Origin: an uncultured Oleiphilaceae bacterium
GTDB lineage: Bacteria; Pseudomonadota; Gammaproteobacteria; Pseudomonadales; Oleiphilaceae
Length of the DNA: 64,000 nucleotides
Assembly: GCA_913060665.1 (NCBI GenBank)
Contig: CAJXUY010000003.1
Span: 265,363-329,362 of the forward strand
Direction: 5' to 3'
Below, one piece after another: positions 22,770-30,027 of this stretch; within the stretch, counting starts at the first letter, position 1, and each line of letters starts with the position of its first letter. The position numbers and the translations under genes are program-made. The notes under the pieces were generated by a model. The model searched no databases, had not been told where the DNA came from, and saw nothing but the letters and a program-made list of their open reading frames with translations.

Positions 22770-22789
22770 CATGCCGACATTGGTCGGCG
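22770..22789 (+). promoter_or_regulatory. Late-operon activator site, rightward copy
   Basis: Identical 20-bp palindromic element to 12795-12814, here 35 bp before the protease ATG (22825). CATACT at 22813-22818 is the candidate -10, about 35 bp from the element centre. The block CATACTGGCGACATG matches CATCCTAGTCACATG at the amidase. The ATG inside the element (22771) is not used as a start. Confidence 0.7.
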
Positions 22790-22824
22790 TGTATCAATCG
22801 TTTTTGTCGTCACATACTGGCGAC

Positions 22825-24036
22825 ATGAAAAACACAAATACCCCCCCAAGTAAAAAAACACCGTTAGCCACGGCGATTAACTTCGCAGGGTTTGGTAACT
22901 GGTTTGAAGTGTTTAGAGCCGGTACGCAAACCGATAGCAAAGGTCGTGAGCAAACTTTTACCCAGGATGATCTTGATTCGATCATCGCTAACCATTCTGC
23001 CGACAATGCGGCCCCCTTGGTGGTGGGCCACCCTAAAACCAATGACCCTGCCTATGGCTGGACCAGCGGCCTAAAGCGCGAAGGCGATGTGCTGTTGGCT
23101 AAAGCCTCTGATGTGGTGGCTGAGTTTGAACAAGCGGTACGTAATAAAAACTACCCTAAGCGAAGTATTTCAATATTACCTGACGGGCATGGTGGTTATC
23201 AGTTACGGCATATTGGTTTTTTAGGGGCTGCTCGCCCTGCAGTAGAAGGGCTTAAAGACCTCTCGTTTAGTGAAACCCCCAACGAAACCATTTTTGAATT
23301 TAGTGCGGCCGTAGAAACAGCCTATGGCTTTTCATCTATTCGCCGTGTGTTTTCTGGCTTGCGTGACCTGCTGATTGAAAAGTATGGCCGCGAAGAAGCG
23401 GATAACGCCATCCCCGATTATGCCCTGAGTGGTTTAGACCGAACCGCGCAGGAACTCGAAACCCCTGAAGAACCCAAACTCGCACAATACTCTCAAGAGG
23501 AGACTCCCGTGCCTGACCCTAAAGAAGAAAAAACCAAGCAGTTTTCACAGGCCGATCTTGATGCCGCTGTGGATGCTGCCACTCAAAAAGCAAAAGACGA
23601 AAAAGACGCGTTGGAGACGCAGCTGGCGCAGCAACAGTTTAATGCGCGTATTGCTGATGCCAAAGAGCGCGTAGGCAAAGCAATGAAAGATGGTTGCTTG
23701 TTGCCTGCTCAGGCTGATGGCTGGGTTGAATTTTTAGCGTCGTTACCTGGTGATGCTGAGCAAGCGTTTGAGTTTAGTGCGGCGGACAACCAAACCGTTA
23801 AAAAATCACCGCTAGAGTTTGCTCAAGAGCACCTTAGTAAGCTCGGCAAACAAATTGAACTCGGTGAGCACGACATGGGGGACGATCCGAAAACCCCAGA
23901 AATGCAATATTCCGCCCCTTCGGGCACCACGGCTAATGCTGAGCGAGTCGAGCTACACAATAAGGCTCTTGAGTATCAGGCCACTAATAAATGCACCTAC
24001 ATAGAAGCCGTTCAAGCGGTCGAAAAGGAGATTTAA
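22825..24036 (+). CDS. Prohead protease/scaffold (Mu I-like protein)
   Basis: 403 aa from ATG 22825. An in-frame ATG at 22771 lies inside the regulatory palindrome, which elsewhere is noncoding, so I reject it. The N-terminal domain (GFGNWFEVFRAGTQTDSKGR, LVVGHPKTNDPAYGWTSGLK, RSISILPDGHGGYQLRHIGF) is the Mu I protease pattern. The long Ala/Gln/Lys-rich helical C-terminal part (QADLDAAVDAATQKAKDEKD) is the scaffold. In Mu the scaffold Z is an internal start of I; an internal product is possible here too. It is the first gene of the rightward late operon. Confidence 0.9.
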   Translation: MKNTNTPPSKKTPLATAINFAGFGNWFEVFRAGTQTDSKGREQTFTQDDLDSIIANHSADNAAPLVVGHPKTNDPAYGWTSGLKREGDVLLAKASDVVAEFEQAVRNKNYPKRSISILPDGHGGYQLRHIGFLGAARPAVEGLKDLSFSETPNETIFEFSAAVETAYGFSSIRRVFSGLRDLLIEKYGREEADNAIPDYALSGLDRTAQELETPEEPKLAQYSQEETPVPDPKEEKTKQFSQADLDAAVDAATQKAKDEKDALETQLAQQQFNARIADAKERVGKAMKDGCLLPAQADGWVEFLASLPGDAEQAFEFSAADNQTVKKSPLEFAQEHLSKLGKQIELGEHDMGDDPKTPEMQYSAPSGTTANAERVELHNKALEYQATNKCTYIEAVQAVEKEI

Positions 24037-24372
24037 ATGTCCACGCTTAATCTCGGGGTTGGCCCCGTTCCGGTAGAGATATCGGGAGAAATACAACCAC
24101 ACCGTTTTGTGGGTGTGAATAATGCGCAAGCCGGTGCGGGTATGAATACGCGGGGCGTATCTCAAACGTACGCCAAAGATGAGGCTGTTGCGGTTGATAT
24201 TTTGGGAGTTGTACCTGTTGAGGCGGGTGCGGCTGTTACTGAGGGTGCATTGGTTGAAACCGATGCACAAGGGCGTGCTATTGACCAGAGTGCGGGGGCT
24301 GTAGTGGCGCGTGCGGTCGAAGGGTCTACTGGCGCGGGTCAATTTGTTCTTTGTCAACTCATCCCGAACTAA
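24037..24372 (+). CDS. Capsid decoration-like protein (DUF2190 family)
   Basis: 111 aa, beta-rich and glycine/alanine-rich (RFVGVNNAQAGAGMNTRGVS, VVPVEAGAAVTEGALVETDA), ending GSTGAGQFVLCQLIPN. The repeating 'GALVETDAQGRAID' pattern is typical of DUF2190 head decoration or structural proteins found between protease and capsid genes. It begins directly after the protease stop. Confidence 0.75.
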   Translation: MSTLNLGVGPVPVEISGEIQPHRFVGVNNAQAGAGMNTRGVSQTYAKDEAVAVDILGVVPVEAGAAVTEGALVETDAQGRAIDQSAGAVVARAVEGSTGAGQFVLCQLIPN

Positions 24373-24397
24373 TCGGTTTATCCAGGAGTAATACATT

Positions 24398-25324
24398 ATG
24401 CCTATGAATAGAGGCCAAGCCCGTGTCGTTGACCCGGTACTTTCAAGAGTTGCCTTAGGTTATGCCAACCCGATCTATGTGGGTCGGTCGCTTTTCCCTC
24501 AGGTTGAGTCCCCAGCGATGGGAGCCCGAATTATTAAATTTGGTAAAGAAGCGTTTATTAAGCACAACATGCGTAGAGCCCCAGGTGGCCGAGTAGCACG
24601 TATTCAGTATGGTTATTCATCTGACCCTATCGCTCTGGTTCAAGACTCGTTAGAGGGTTTGGTGCCACGTGAGTGGTTGCGTGATTCTCAGCAGTTACCG
24701 TCTGTGCAGCATGGAGAGCGTGCGATTAACAACGTGATGAACAGTATGCATCTGTCTCTTGAAATTGAGCAGGCAGAACTGGCCATGAATGCAAGCAACT
24801 ATGGCGTTAGCAACAAGGTTACGTTATCGGGTACCGATAAGTGGACAGACCCTTCTTCTGACCCTGGCAAGCAGATTCGTGATTACAAAGAGGTGATCCG
24901 TAAGGCTATCGGCGTTTACCCGAACGTGTTAGAGATTCCCCCAGCGGCTTGGAATGCATTAGCTGAACACCCCAAACTACAAGACCGGTTTAAGTACACG
25001 TCAAAAGATAGCCTGACCGTTGAAATGGCGGCTGCGTACTTTGAGTTGAATGAAGTAGTGATTGGTCAATCAGTTTATGCGCCTGATGAAATGAGCCCTA
25101 TGCAAGACGTATGGACGGATGCGGTATTGGCTTATGTGCCTCGCCAAGGCCAAAGCGTTGATGTACCGAGTTTTGGTTACACCTATGTGATGCCAGAGCA
25201 CCCGATGGTTGAAGAAGCGTATTTCGATAAGGCGATTAAGTCTTACGTTTACCCAACTGAGTTTGAGCGTCGTGCCTACCTAACCGGTATGGATGCGGGC
25301 TTCTTAATTCAGAACATCGTGTAA
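24398..25324 (+). CDS. Major capsid protein
   Basis: 308 aa, the same size and position as Mu gpT. Sequence features are YANPIYVGRSLFPQVESPAM near the N-terminus, LVPREWLRDSQQ, the central NVLEIPPAAWNALAEHPKLQ, and VPSFGYTYVMPEHPMVEEAY near the end. These belong to a capsid group in Mu-like phages thought to have the HK97 fold. It should form the icosahedral shell. AGGAGTAAT precedes the ATG. No long N-terminal delta-like domain is seen, consistent with a separate scaffold. Confidence 0.85.
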   Translation: MPMNRGQARVVDPVLSRVALGYANPIYVGRSLFPQVESPAMGARIIKFGKEAFIKHNMRRAPGGRVARIQYGYSSDPIALVQDSLEGLVPREWLRDSQQLPSVQHGERAINNVMNSMHLSLEIEQAELAMNASNYGVSNKVTLSGTDKWTDPSSDPGKQIRDYKEVIRKAIGVYPNVLEIPPAAWNALAEHPKLQDRFKYTSKDSLTVEMAAAYFELNEVVIGQSVYAPDEMSPMQDVWTDAVLAYVPRQGQSVDVPSFGYTYVMPEHPMVEEAYFDKAIKSYVYPTEFERRAYLTGMDAGFLIQNIV

Positions 25325-25334
25325 GGAGCCAGTC

Positions 25335-25748
25335 ATGACAGCACTTGTAACCATACTCGCGTTGGTATTGTCACCCATTATGGTGGGGGGCAAACGAATT
25401 CTTCCATTTGACGGAAAAAAGATGGTGACCGTTGAATTGGCCCCGGAGGTGTTTGATGAGCTACACGGATTGGGCGTGGTTGAACACGCTAACACAAACC
25501 CCGTTACGCAAGCCGAACCGCCTGAAAGTGCAAATGAGCAAGGAGACGCAACGGGCACGGACGCCCCGCCTGCCATTGATGAAGCCTTATTGGCGGCGAT
25601 CACAGCGCTTGACCCCGAAAACAAGGCGCACTTTACCAATGATGGTGAACCCGAAGTCAAAGCACTTGGCGAGCTGGTAGCCCGAAAGGTGTCTGCGGCT
25701 GAGCGTGATGACGCTTGGGCACGTTACCAGGACACGGTAACCGCCTAG
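25335..25748 (+). CDS. Mu gp35-like head protein
   Basis: 137 aa. The N-terminal part (VGGKRILPFDGKKMVTVELA) and the C-terminal domain (LDPENKAHFTNDGEPEVKAL, KVSAAERDDAWARY) match the Mu gp35/HI1506-type pattern, in which the last domain is a small helical LEM-like fold. An acidic Pro/Glu-rich linker joins them. It is probably a minor head protein. GGAG precedes the ATG, which lies 10 bp after the capsid stop. Confidence 0.75.
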   Translation: MTALVTILALVLSPIMVGGKRILPFDGKKMVTVELAPEVFDELHGLGVVEHANTNPVTQAEPPESANEQGDATGTDAPPAIDEALLAAITALDPENKAHFTNDGEPEVKALGELVARKVSAAERDDAWARYQDTVTA

Positions 25749-25783
25749 CTTATAAAACCTAAGCAACACATCGTACTAGAAGA

Positions 25784-25839
25784 CGTGGGGGGAGGATGGG
25801 CCTCAGCGCCTCCCCCAATATTGACTGAGGTACTTTTTT
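25784..25839 (+). ncRNA. Structured mRNA element between head and tail genes
   Basis: A strong hairpin (GGGGGAGG 25788-25795 with CCTCCCCC 25809-25816) has CCTCAG (25801-25806) in its loop. CTGAGG (25825-25830) follows, and then a run of six T (25834-25839). Loop and downstream strand can form a pseudoknot, or instead a CCTCAG/CTGAGG terminator hairpin that competes with the first stem. This fits attenuation between head and tail genes or a known capsid-downstream motif. Function inferred. Confidence 0.5.
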
Positions 25840-25855
25840 AGGACTGGTGATCTGT

Positions 25856-26356
25856 ATGTATGCAACGGTACAAGCATTGGCGTTGGCCTTTGGCACTCGT
25901 GAGTTATCGCAATTGTTATGTGATGAGCAAGGACTGGTCAGCGAACCGTTGCTGAGTGATGCACTTAACGAGATCCCGCTGGATGGATACACAACAGAAG
26001 AACAGGCCGCTATTCAACGGGCGCTACTGCGTGCTAACACCGTGCTGGATCGCCAGTCCGTTTTTATTAATGGTCACTTAACGGGCCGTTACCCTTTACC
26101 TCTGCCGTTGTCGGCCAGTACCAGTACTCCGCTGCAAGAATGTTGTTTGGCCCTAACCCGTGCGGCGTTGAGCGATGACGGTGACAACTTGAGTGAGCTA
26201 GTGGCTGAAGAGCGCAAGTTTTGGCGTAAGTGGTTAAAAGACATTGAAACCGGCAAAGCCTTATTGCAAGGCGTGAACCCCACCTCATTGGGGGGGGCTG
26301 AACAGCAGCGCTTAACGGGCCAAGCCAGTTCAGCCATTAACTGGAACAACTACTAA
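25856..26356 (+). CDS. Mu gp36-like protein (DUF1320)
   Basis: 166 aa from ATG 25856 (MYATVQALALAFGTRELSQL), the usual family start, with AGGA 12 bp upstream. A GTG nine bases earlier is too close to that site. The pattern continues with EEQAAIQRALLRANTVLDRQ and TGRYPLPLP. These proteins act at head completion or the head-tail connection. It is the first gene after the RNA element and overlaps the next gene by a base. Confidence 0.9.
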   Translation: MYATVQALALAFGTRELSQLLCDEQGLVSEPLLSDALNEIPLDGYTTEEQAAIQRALLRANTVLDRQSVFINGHLTGRYPLPLPLSASTSTPLQECCLALTRAALSDDGDNLSELVAEERKFWRKWLKDIETGKALLQGVNPTSLGGAEQQRLTGQASSAINWNNY

Positions 26357-26841
26357 TGAGCGGTATTGCACTGAGTTACAACATTGACTTACACAAAGTG
26401 CAAGCCATGTATGGCGAGTTATCCAGGGCTGACCATGTGGGGCTGTTATCAGATATTGGTGCGTACATGTTGTCTGAAACCCAGTTGAACTTTGACCAGG
26501 AACAAACCCCCGAGGGTGAAGCGTGGACGGATTCGTCCCGCGCTGGCAAAACCCTGCAAGACCGAGGTCACTTACGCGACTCATATACCTACAACGTGAG
26601 CCTCAGTGGTGAGTCGGTTGAGATTGGTAGCAACCTGCAGTATGCGGCCATTCACCATGAAGGCGGCACCATTAAAGCCAAGAACGGCGGGTATTTGAAA
26701 TTTAAAATTGGTGATGAGTGGGTACAAGTGAAGCAAGTTGAAATTCCGGCCCGCCCCGCATTAGGCATTACCCCAGAATATGAAGACGAGATAGGCCACC
26801 TGGTGAACGACTTTTATGAGGGCATTGTAAATGGCTATTGA
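26356..26841 (+). CDS. Phage virion morphogenesis protein (Mu gpG-like tail completion)
   Basis: 161 aa. Family features: ETQLNFDQEQTPEGEAWTDS, LQDRGHLRDSYTYNVS, NLQYAAIHHEGGTIKAKNGG, and IPARPALGITPEYEDEIG. This is the PF05069 group that finishes the tail or joins it to the head. It overlaps both neighbours, which implies coupled translation. Confidence 0.92.
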   Translation: MSGIALSYNIDLHKVQAMYGELSRADHVGLLSDIGAYMLSETQLNFDQEQTPEGEAWTDSSRAGKTLQDRGHLRDSYTYNVSLSGESVEIGSNLQYAAIHHEGGTIKAKNGGYLKFKIGDEWVQVKQVEIPARPALGITPEYEDEIGHLVNDFYEGIVNGY

Positions 26842-27397
26842 AACTCTTTTAAACGCCATTGGAAGCGCCTTTAACACGGCCTTAAAACCCAAGGCCAAGA
26901 ACATAGCTGAAGTGGCTGGGCCGTTCACCATTGACGGTATTAAAGACGATATTAAGGTGGCCCCTGCGGTGCTGTACGGCAGCTTAGGGCTAAAAGCCAC
27001 AGAAGACACAGAACTACAAGGCATGGGGCCAGCCTACGCGGGCCGCTTTGTCGCCATTGTGGTGGGCAAACATGCCAAAAGCAGTGTTGCGGCTAACCGC
27101 GAAGCGCATGTATTAGCTGAGGCCGTAGGGGTGTTGTTACGGCGTGAACGCTGGGGGCTGGAGTATGTCACCGATGCTTACAACATCAGTATTGAGCCCA
27201 TGGCCACAGTGCGCAGCAAGCAAAGTAACCTGTGTTTTTGGCGGGTGATGTGGTGGCACAACCTGGCACTGGATGGTGAAAAGATTCTCAACGACTGGCA
27301 GCTGGCCGACTTTGAAGGCTACGACGCTGAACATTATTTACCGGGGGCTGATAGCGCCACTGCAGACCCGGTGATGGAGTCACAAAAAACCTATTAG
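26831..27397 (+). CDS. Mu gp37-like protein (DUF1834)
   Basis: 188 aa. The pattern AEVAGPFTIDGIKDDIKVAP, PAYAGRFVAIVVGKHAKSSV, RREREWGL-type turn and DGEKILNDWQLADFEGYDAE fits Mu gp37. These proteins lie between gpG and the sheath and are needed for tail assembly, by a mechanism not known to me. It overlaps gpG by 11 bp. Confidence 0.85.
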   Translation: MAIETLLNAIGSAFNTALKPKAKNIAEVAGPFTIDGIKDDIKVAPAVLYGSLGLKATEDTELQGMGPAYAGRFVAIVVGKHAKSSVAANREAHVLAEAVGVLLRRERWGLEYVTDAYNISIEPMATVRSKQSNLCFWRVMWWHNLALDGEKILNDWQLADFEGYDAEHYLPGADSATADPVMESQKTY

Positions 27398-27407
27398 GAC
27401 GTAAATC

Positions 27408-27656
27408 ATGAACACTCTAAAACAGTACAAACCCGGTGAAGGCCGTAAAACGCGTCACCCGATATTGGGTCGTCGTGTAGACCCTAATGGTGAGCCGATG
27501 GCCTATTCACCGGATGTAGCCCGTATGCTGCGTGATGGCGATTTGGTTGAAGTGGCAGAACCCAACGCCGTTGCCGTCGCTAAGTCCCCTGCCACTCGAA
27601 AGCCAGCGGCTAAAAACGTTAAACGCAAAACCAGCACTGGGAGCACAGTACAGTGA
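27408..27656 (+). CDS. Small DUF2635-type phage protein
   Basis: 82 aa. The segment GRRVDPNGEPMAYSPDVARM, then LRDGDLVEV, matches the short DUF2635 (Mu gp38) motif normally found just before the tail sheath. It is followed by a Lys/Ala-rich tail. It overlaps the sheath start by 4 bp (GTGA). Confidence 0.85.
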   Translation: MNTLKQYKPGEGRKTRHPILGRRVDPNGEPMAYSPDVARMLRDGDLVEVAEPNAVAVAKSPATRKPAAKNVKRKTSTGSTVQ

Positions 27657-29134
27657 GCACTTTATTTTCATTTAATACGATACCAGCCAACCTGCGTGTG
27701 CCTGGGTTTTATGCCGAGCTAGACGCTAGCCAGGCGAACAGCGGTGAGATGCTGCATAAGCTGTTAGTCGTGGGCCAGCGCCTAAGTACGGGTTCAGTTG
27801 CCGCTCTGGTACCGACTCGACTCACTACGGTTGATGAAGCCCGCAAGTACTTTGGCTATGGCTCTATGTTAACGGCCATGCTTGAAAAAGCCTTTGAAAA
27901 CCACCCATCAATGGATGTATGGGCGATTGCGTTGGATGATGTAGCACAGCCTAGTGGTGGGATTGCCGCGTCTGGCTTGCTGACCTTAACAGGCGCGGCA
28001 TCTACCAGTGGCGTAATTAAACTCACTATTGCTGGAACTAAGGTCACCGTTGGGGTCACCAAAGACCAAACCGATGCCGCGATGGCCAGTGCGATTGTGA
28101 CCCAGATTAATGCAACGGGTGGCTTATCGGTGATTGCAGCGGTAAACGGTACCAATGCTAACCAGGTTGATTTTACGGCACGCCATACAGGCGAAGTGAT
28201 GAACGATGTGGTTATTACGGTGCAGTTTGACGCCACGGTAACGCCTACGGCCCCGCTGTTTAGCACAGATGGGCGTATTCAGTTGGCGGGCGGTGCGACT
28301 AACCCAGACCTTACCCCTGTGTTATCGGTAATGGGTGATGAATGGTACCGCTGGATGATTTGCCCCTACACCGATACCGATAACCTGGTGCGACTAGAAG
28401 CCGCACAAGATGACCGGTTTAACCCTGTTCGCTCTATTGGCTTTCGGGCCTTTACGGCATTCAGAGGTACCTATGGCCAAGCGGCCACCCACGGTGATGC
28501 TCGCAATGGTATGCATGTAACCTGTATGGGTACCGGCAATGCACCACAACCGGCTTACCTTTGGGCTGCGGCTAATGGTGCGGCTGCGGCCAATGAGCTG
28601 GCTAAAGACCCCACCCGTCAGCTACGCAGCATAAAGCTACGGGGTATTACACCCCCTGCAGTGGACGAGCGCATTCAGTTTACCCAACGTAACTTATTGC
28701 TGTTTGATGGCATTAGCACCTACACCGTGGGCTCTGATGACAGCGTGTACATTGAGTCGCAAATTACCATGTACCAGGAGAACGCACAGGGCTTGGCTGA
28801 CGACAGCTTGCTCTATTTAAACGTGCCTGAATGGTACGAGATGTACCGCTATGAGCAACGGGTACTGTTTGCCCCGTATGCCCGCTACAAGTTGGCCGAA
28901 GACAGCCCAGACCTACCGGCCGGTCAGCCGATTATGACGCCTAAGAAGGCTAAAGCCTTATTAGAGTCTTGGTATCGGGAGCACATGGTGGGCACGTTGG
29001 GTTGGTGTGAACAGCCCGATGAGTACCACGCTGATGTGGTTAAAAATGGTAATCGTCTTGAGATTATCGACTATCCGAATGAAGTCGAAAACCTGCGTCA
29101 GACATACATTCGCAGTGTTAAGGCTAAGGCTTAG
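27653..29134 (+). CDS. Tail sheath protein (Mu gpL-like)
   Basis: 493 aa, GTG start overlapping the previous stop. Sheath features include FNTIPANLRVPGFYAELDAS at the start, AGTKVTVGVTKDQTDAAMAS in the middle domain, and the conserved C-terminal part (KLRGITPPAVDERIQFTQRN, RQTYIRSVKAKA). It forms the contractile outer tube of a myovirus tail. This gene, together with tube and baseplate, shows the virion is a Mu-type myovirus and not a siphovirus as in B3-type transposable phages. Confidence 0.95.
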   Translation: MSTLFSFNTIPANLRVPGFYAELDASQANSGEMLHKLLVVGQRLSTGSVAALVPTRLTTVDEARKYFGYGSMLTAMLEKAFENHPSMDVWAIALDDVAQPSGGIAASGLLTLTGAASTSGVIKLTIAGTKVTVGVTKDQTDAAMASAIVTQINATGGLSVIAAVNGTNANQVDFTARHTGEVMNDVVITVQFDATVTPTAPLFSTDGRIQLAGGATNPDLTPVLSVMGDEWYRWMICPYTDTDNLVRLEAAQDDRFNPVRSIGFRAFTAFRGTYGQAATHGDARNGMHVTCMGTGNAPQPAYLWAAANGAAAANELAKDPTRQLRSIKLRGITPPAVDERIQFTQRNLLLFDGISTYTVGSDDSVYIESQITMYQENAQGLADDSLLYLNVPEWYEMYRYEQRVLFAPYARYKLAEDSPDLPAGQPIMTPKKAKALLESWYREHMVGTLGWCEQPDEYHADVVKNGNRLEIIDYPNEVENLRQTYIRSVKAKA

Positions 29135-29144
29135 GAGCTAAGTA

Positions 29145-29492
29145 ATGAGTATTGAAAAAGTTCTCTATATTGATTTGCAGGGGTTGGGTCGCGTGTTGAA
29201 CGACAACAGCGACTTTGCCCCTGCCGGTAAAAGTGCAGAGATGGAAGAATACGAAGGGGGCCCGGCTGGGTTTAGTGAGAAGCGCGTAGGCGCAAAGCTA
29301 AGCTGTGAGATTTTAAAAACTCCTGCGGTGCCAGTGATGGCCATTCGTGATTTTAGCGGTTCTATCACCGTGCAGACTGAGGAAGGCTCTACTTACTTAA
29401 TGCCCAATGCCCGGGCAACCGGTGAGGTGAAGCTGAGTAAGGGGCGTATCTCCGTAACGTTTGAATCGCTGACTTCTCAGGAGGTGGGCTAA
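29145..29492 (+). CDS. Tail tube protein (Mu gpM-like)
   Basis: 115 aa, beta-rich, with EGGPAGFSEKRVGAKLSCEI, VPVMAIRDFSGSITVQTEEG and KGRISVTFESL at the end. It matches the PF10618 tail-tube group. It is the inner tube polymer that DNA passes through. The order sheath, tube, chaperone is kept as in Mu. It overlaps the next ATG by a base. Confidence 0.9.
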   Translation: MSIEKVLYIDLQGLGRVLNDNSDFAPAGKSAEMEEYEGGPAGFSEKRVGAKLSCEILKTPAVPVMAIRDFSGSITVQTEEGSTYLMPNARATGEVKLSKGRISVTFESLTSQEVG

Positions 29493-29896
29493 TGTCTGCG
29501 AAACCTGCTCATACCTTTGAGTTAAATGATGGCGTGCAGATTGATGGCGAGGCCCATGTTGATGTGGGGCTTCGTAACCTGAATGGTCAGGAATACGCTA
29601 ACTGCCTAGAGAACGCCGAAAAGCTGGTGATGGCTCCGATAGGGTTTGATGATAACGAGATGCCGATCACGGAGCCCACGTTTGTGGCATCGCCCGCCAG
29701 AATGGCCTTGTTAGTACTACGAACCCGCACCACGCATATAGGCCCGATACACGCACCAATACCTGACAACGTGTGGGACAAACTCAGCCCGACTGATATG
29801 AATATTATGTTAGCCGAGAGCGATAAGCTCGATGCCGCGTCCTTCGAGGTGGCGCGACGGGGGCGAGATGATTCTGCGAGCGGTGCTGATTCGTAA
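29492..29896 (+). CDS. Tail assembly chaperone, unshifted form (Mu gp41-like)
   Basis: 134 aa. DGVQIDGEAHVDVGLRNLNG, YANCLENAEKLVMAPIGFDD and MALLVLRTRTTHIGPIHAPI fit the Mu-type TAC family. The short form ends soon after a GGGGGCGA slip site. It should bind the tape measure during tail assembly together with the frameshift-extended form. Confidence 0.88.
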   Translation: MSAKPAHTFELNDGVQIDGEAHVDVGLRNLNGQEYANCLENAEKLVMAPIGFDDNEMPITEPTFVASPARMALLVLRTRTTHIGPIHAPIPDNVWDKLSPTDMNIMLAESDKLDAASFEVARRGRDDSASGADS

Positions 29897-30008
29897 AGCG
29901 ATCAACCGTTTGCCTGGTCAGCTGCATATTCCTCGTGCTGACTTGTTGAATATGACCGAACGCCAGCTGCTGCAGCTGATTAACGACCAACCTAAACCAG
30001 AGCAATAA
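29862..30008 (+). CDS. Frameshift extension of the tail chaperone (T part)
   Basis: The sequence GGGGGCGA (29859-29866) sits in frame as cGG GGG CGA. Slipping back two bases re-pairs GGG and continues GGC GAG ATG, reading EMILRAVLIRKAINRLPGQL and then NMTERQLLQLINDQPKPEQ to the stop at 30006-30008. A conserved frameshift between tube and tape-measure genes is known widely, and for Mu I recall a -2 shift at this same motif. The extension also has its own ATG (29868), but no ribosome-binding site. Confidence 0.75.
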   Translation, partial: GEMILRAVLIRKAINRLPGQLHIPRADLLNMTERQLLQLINDQPKPEQ

Positions 30009-30027
30009 ACCACAACGAGTGTGAGTC

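Noticed and set aside
22771..22824. Protease start at ATG 22771
   Set aside because: That ATG is part of the 20-bp palindrome, which is noncoding at 12795; the family start fits ATG 22825.
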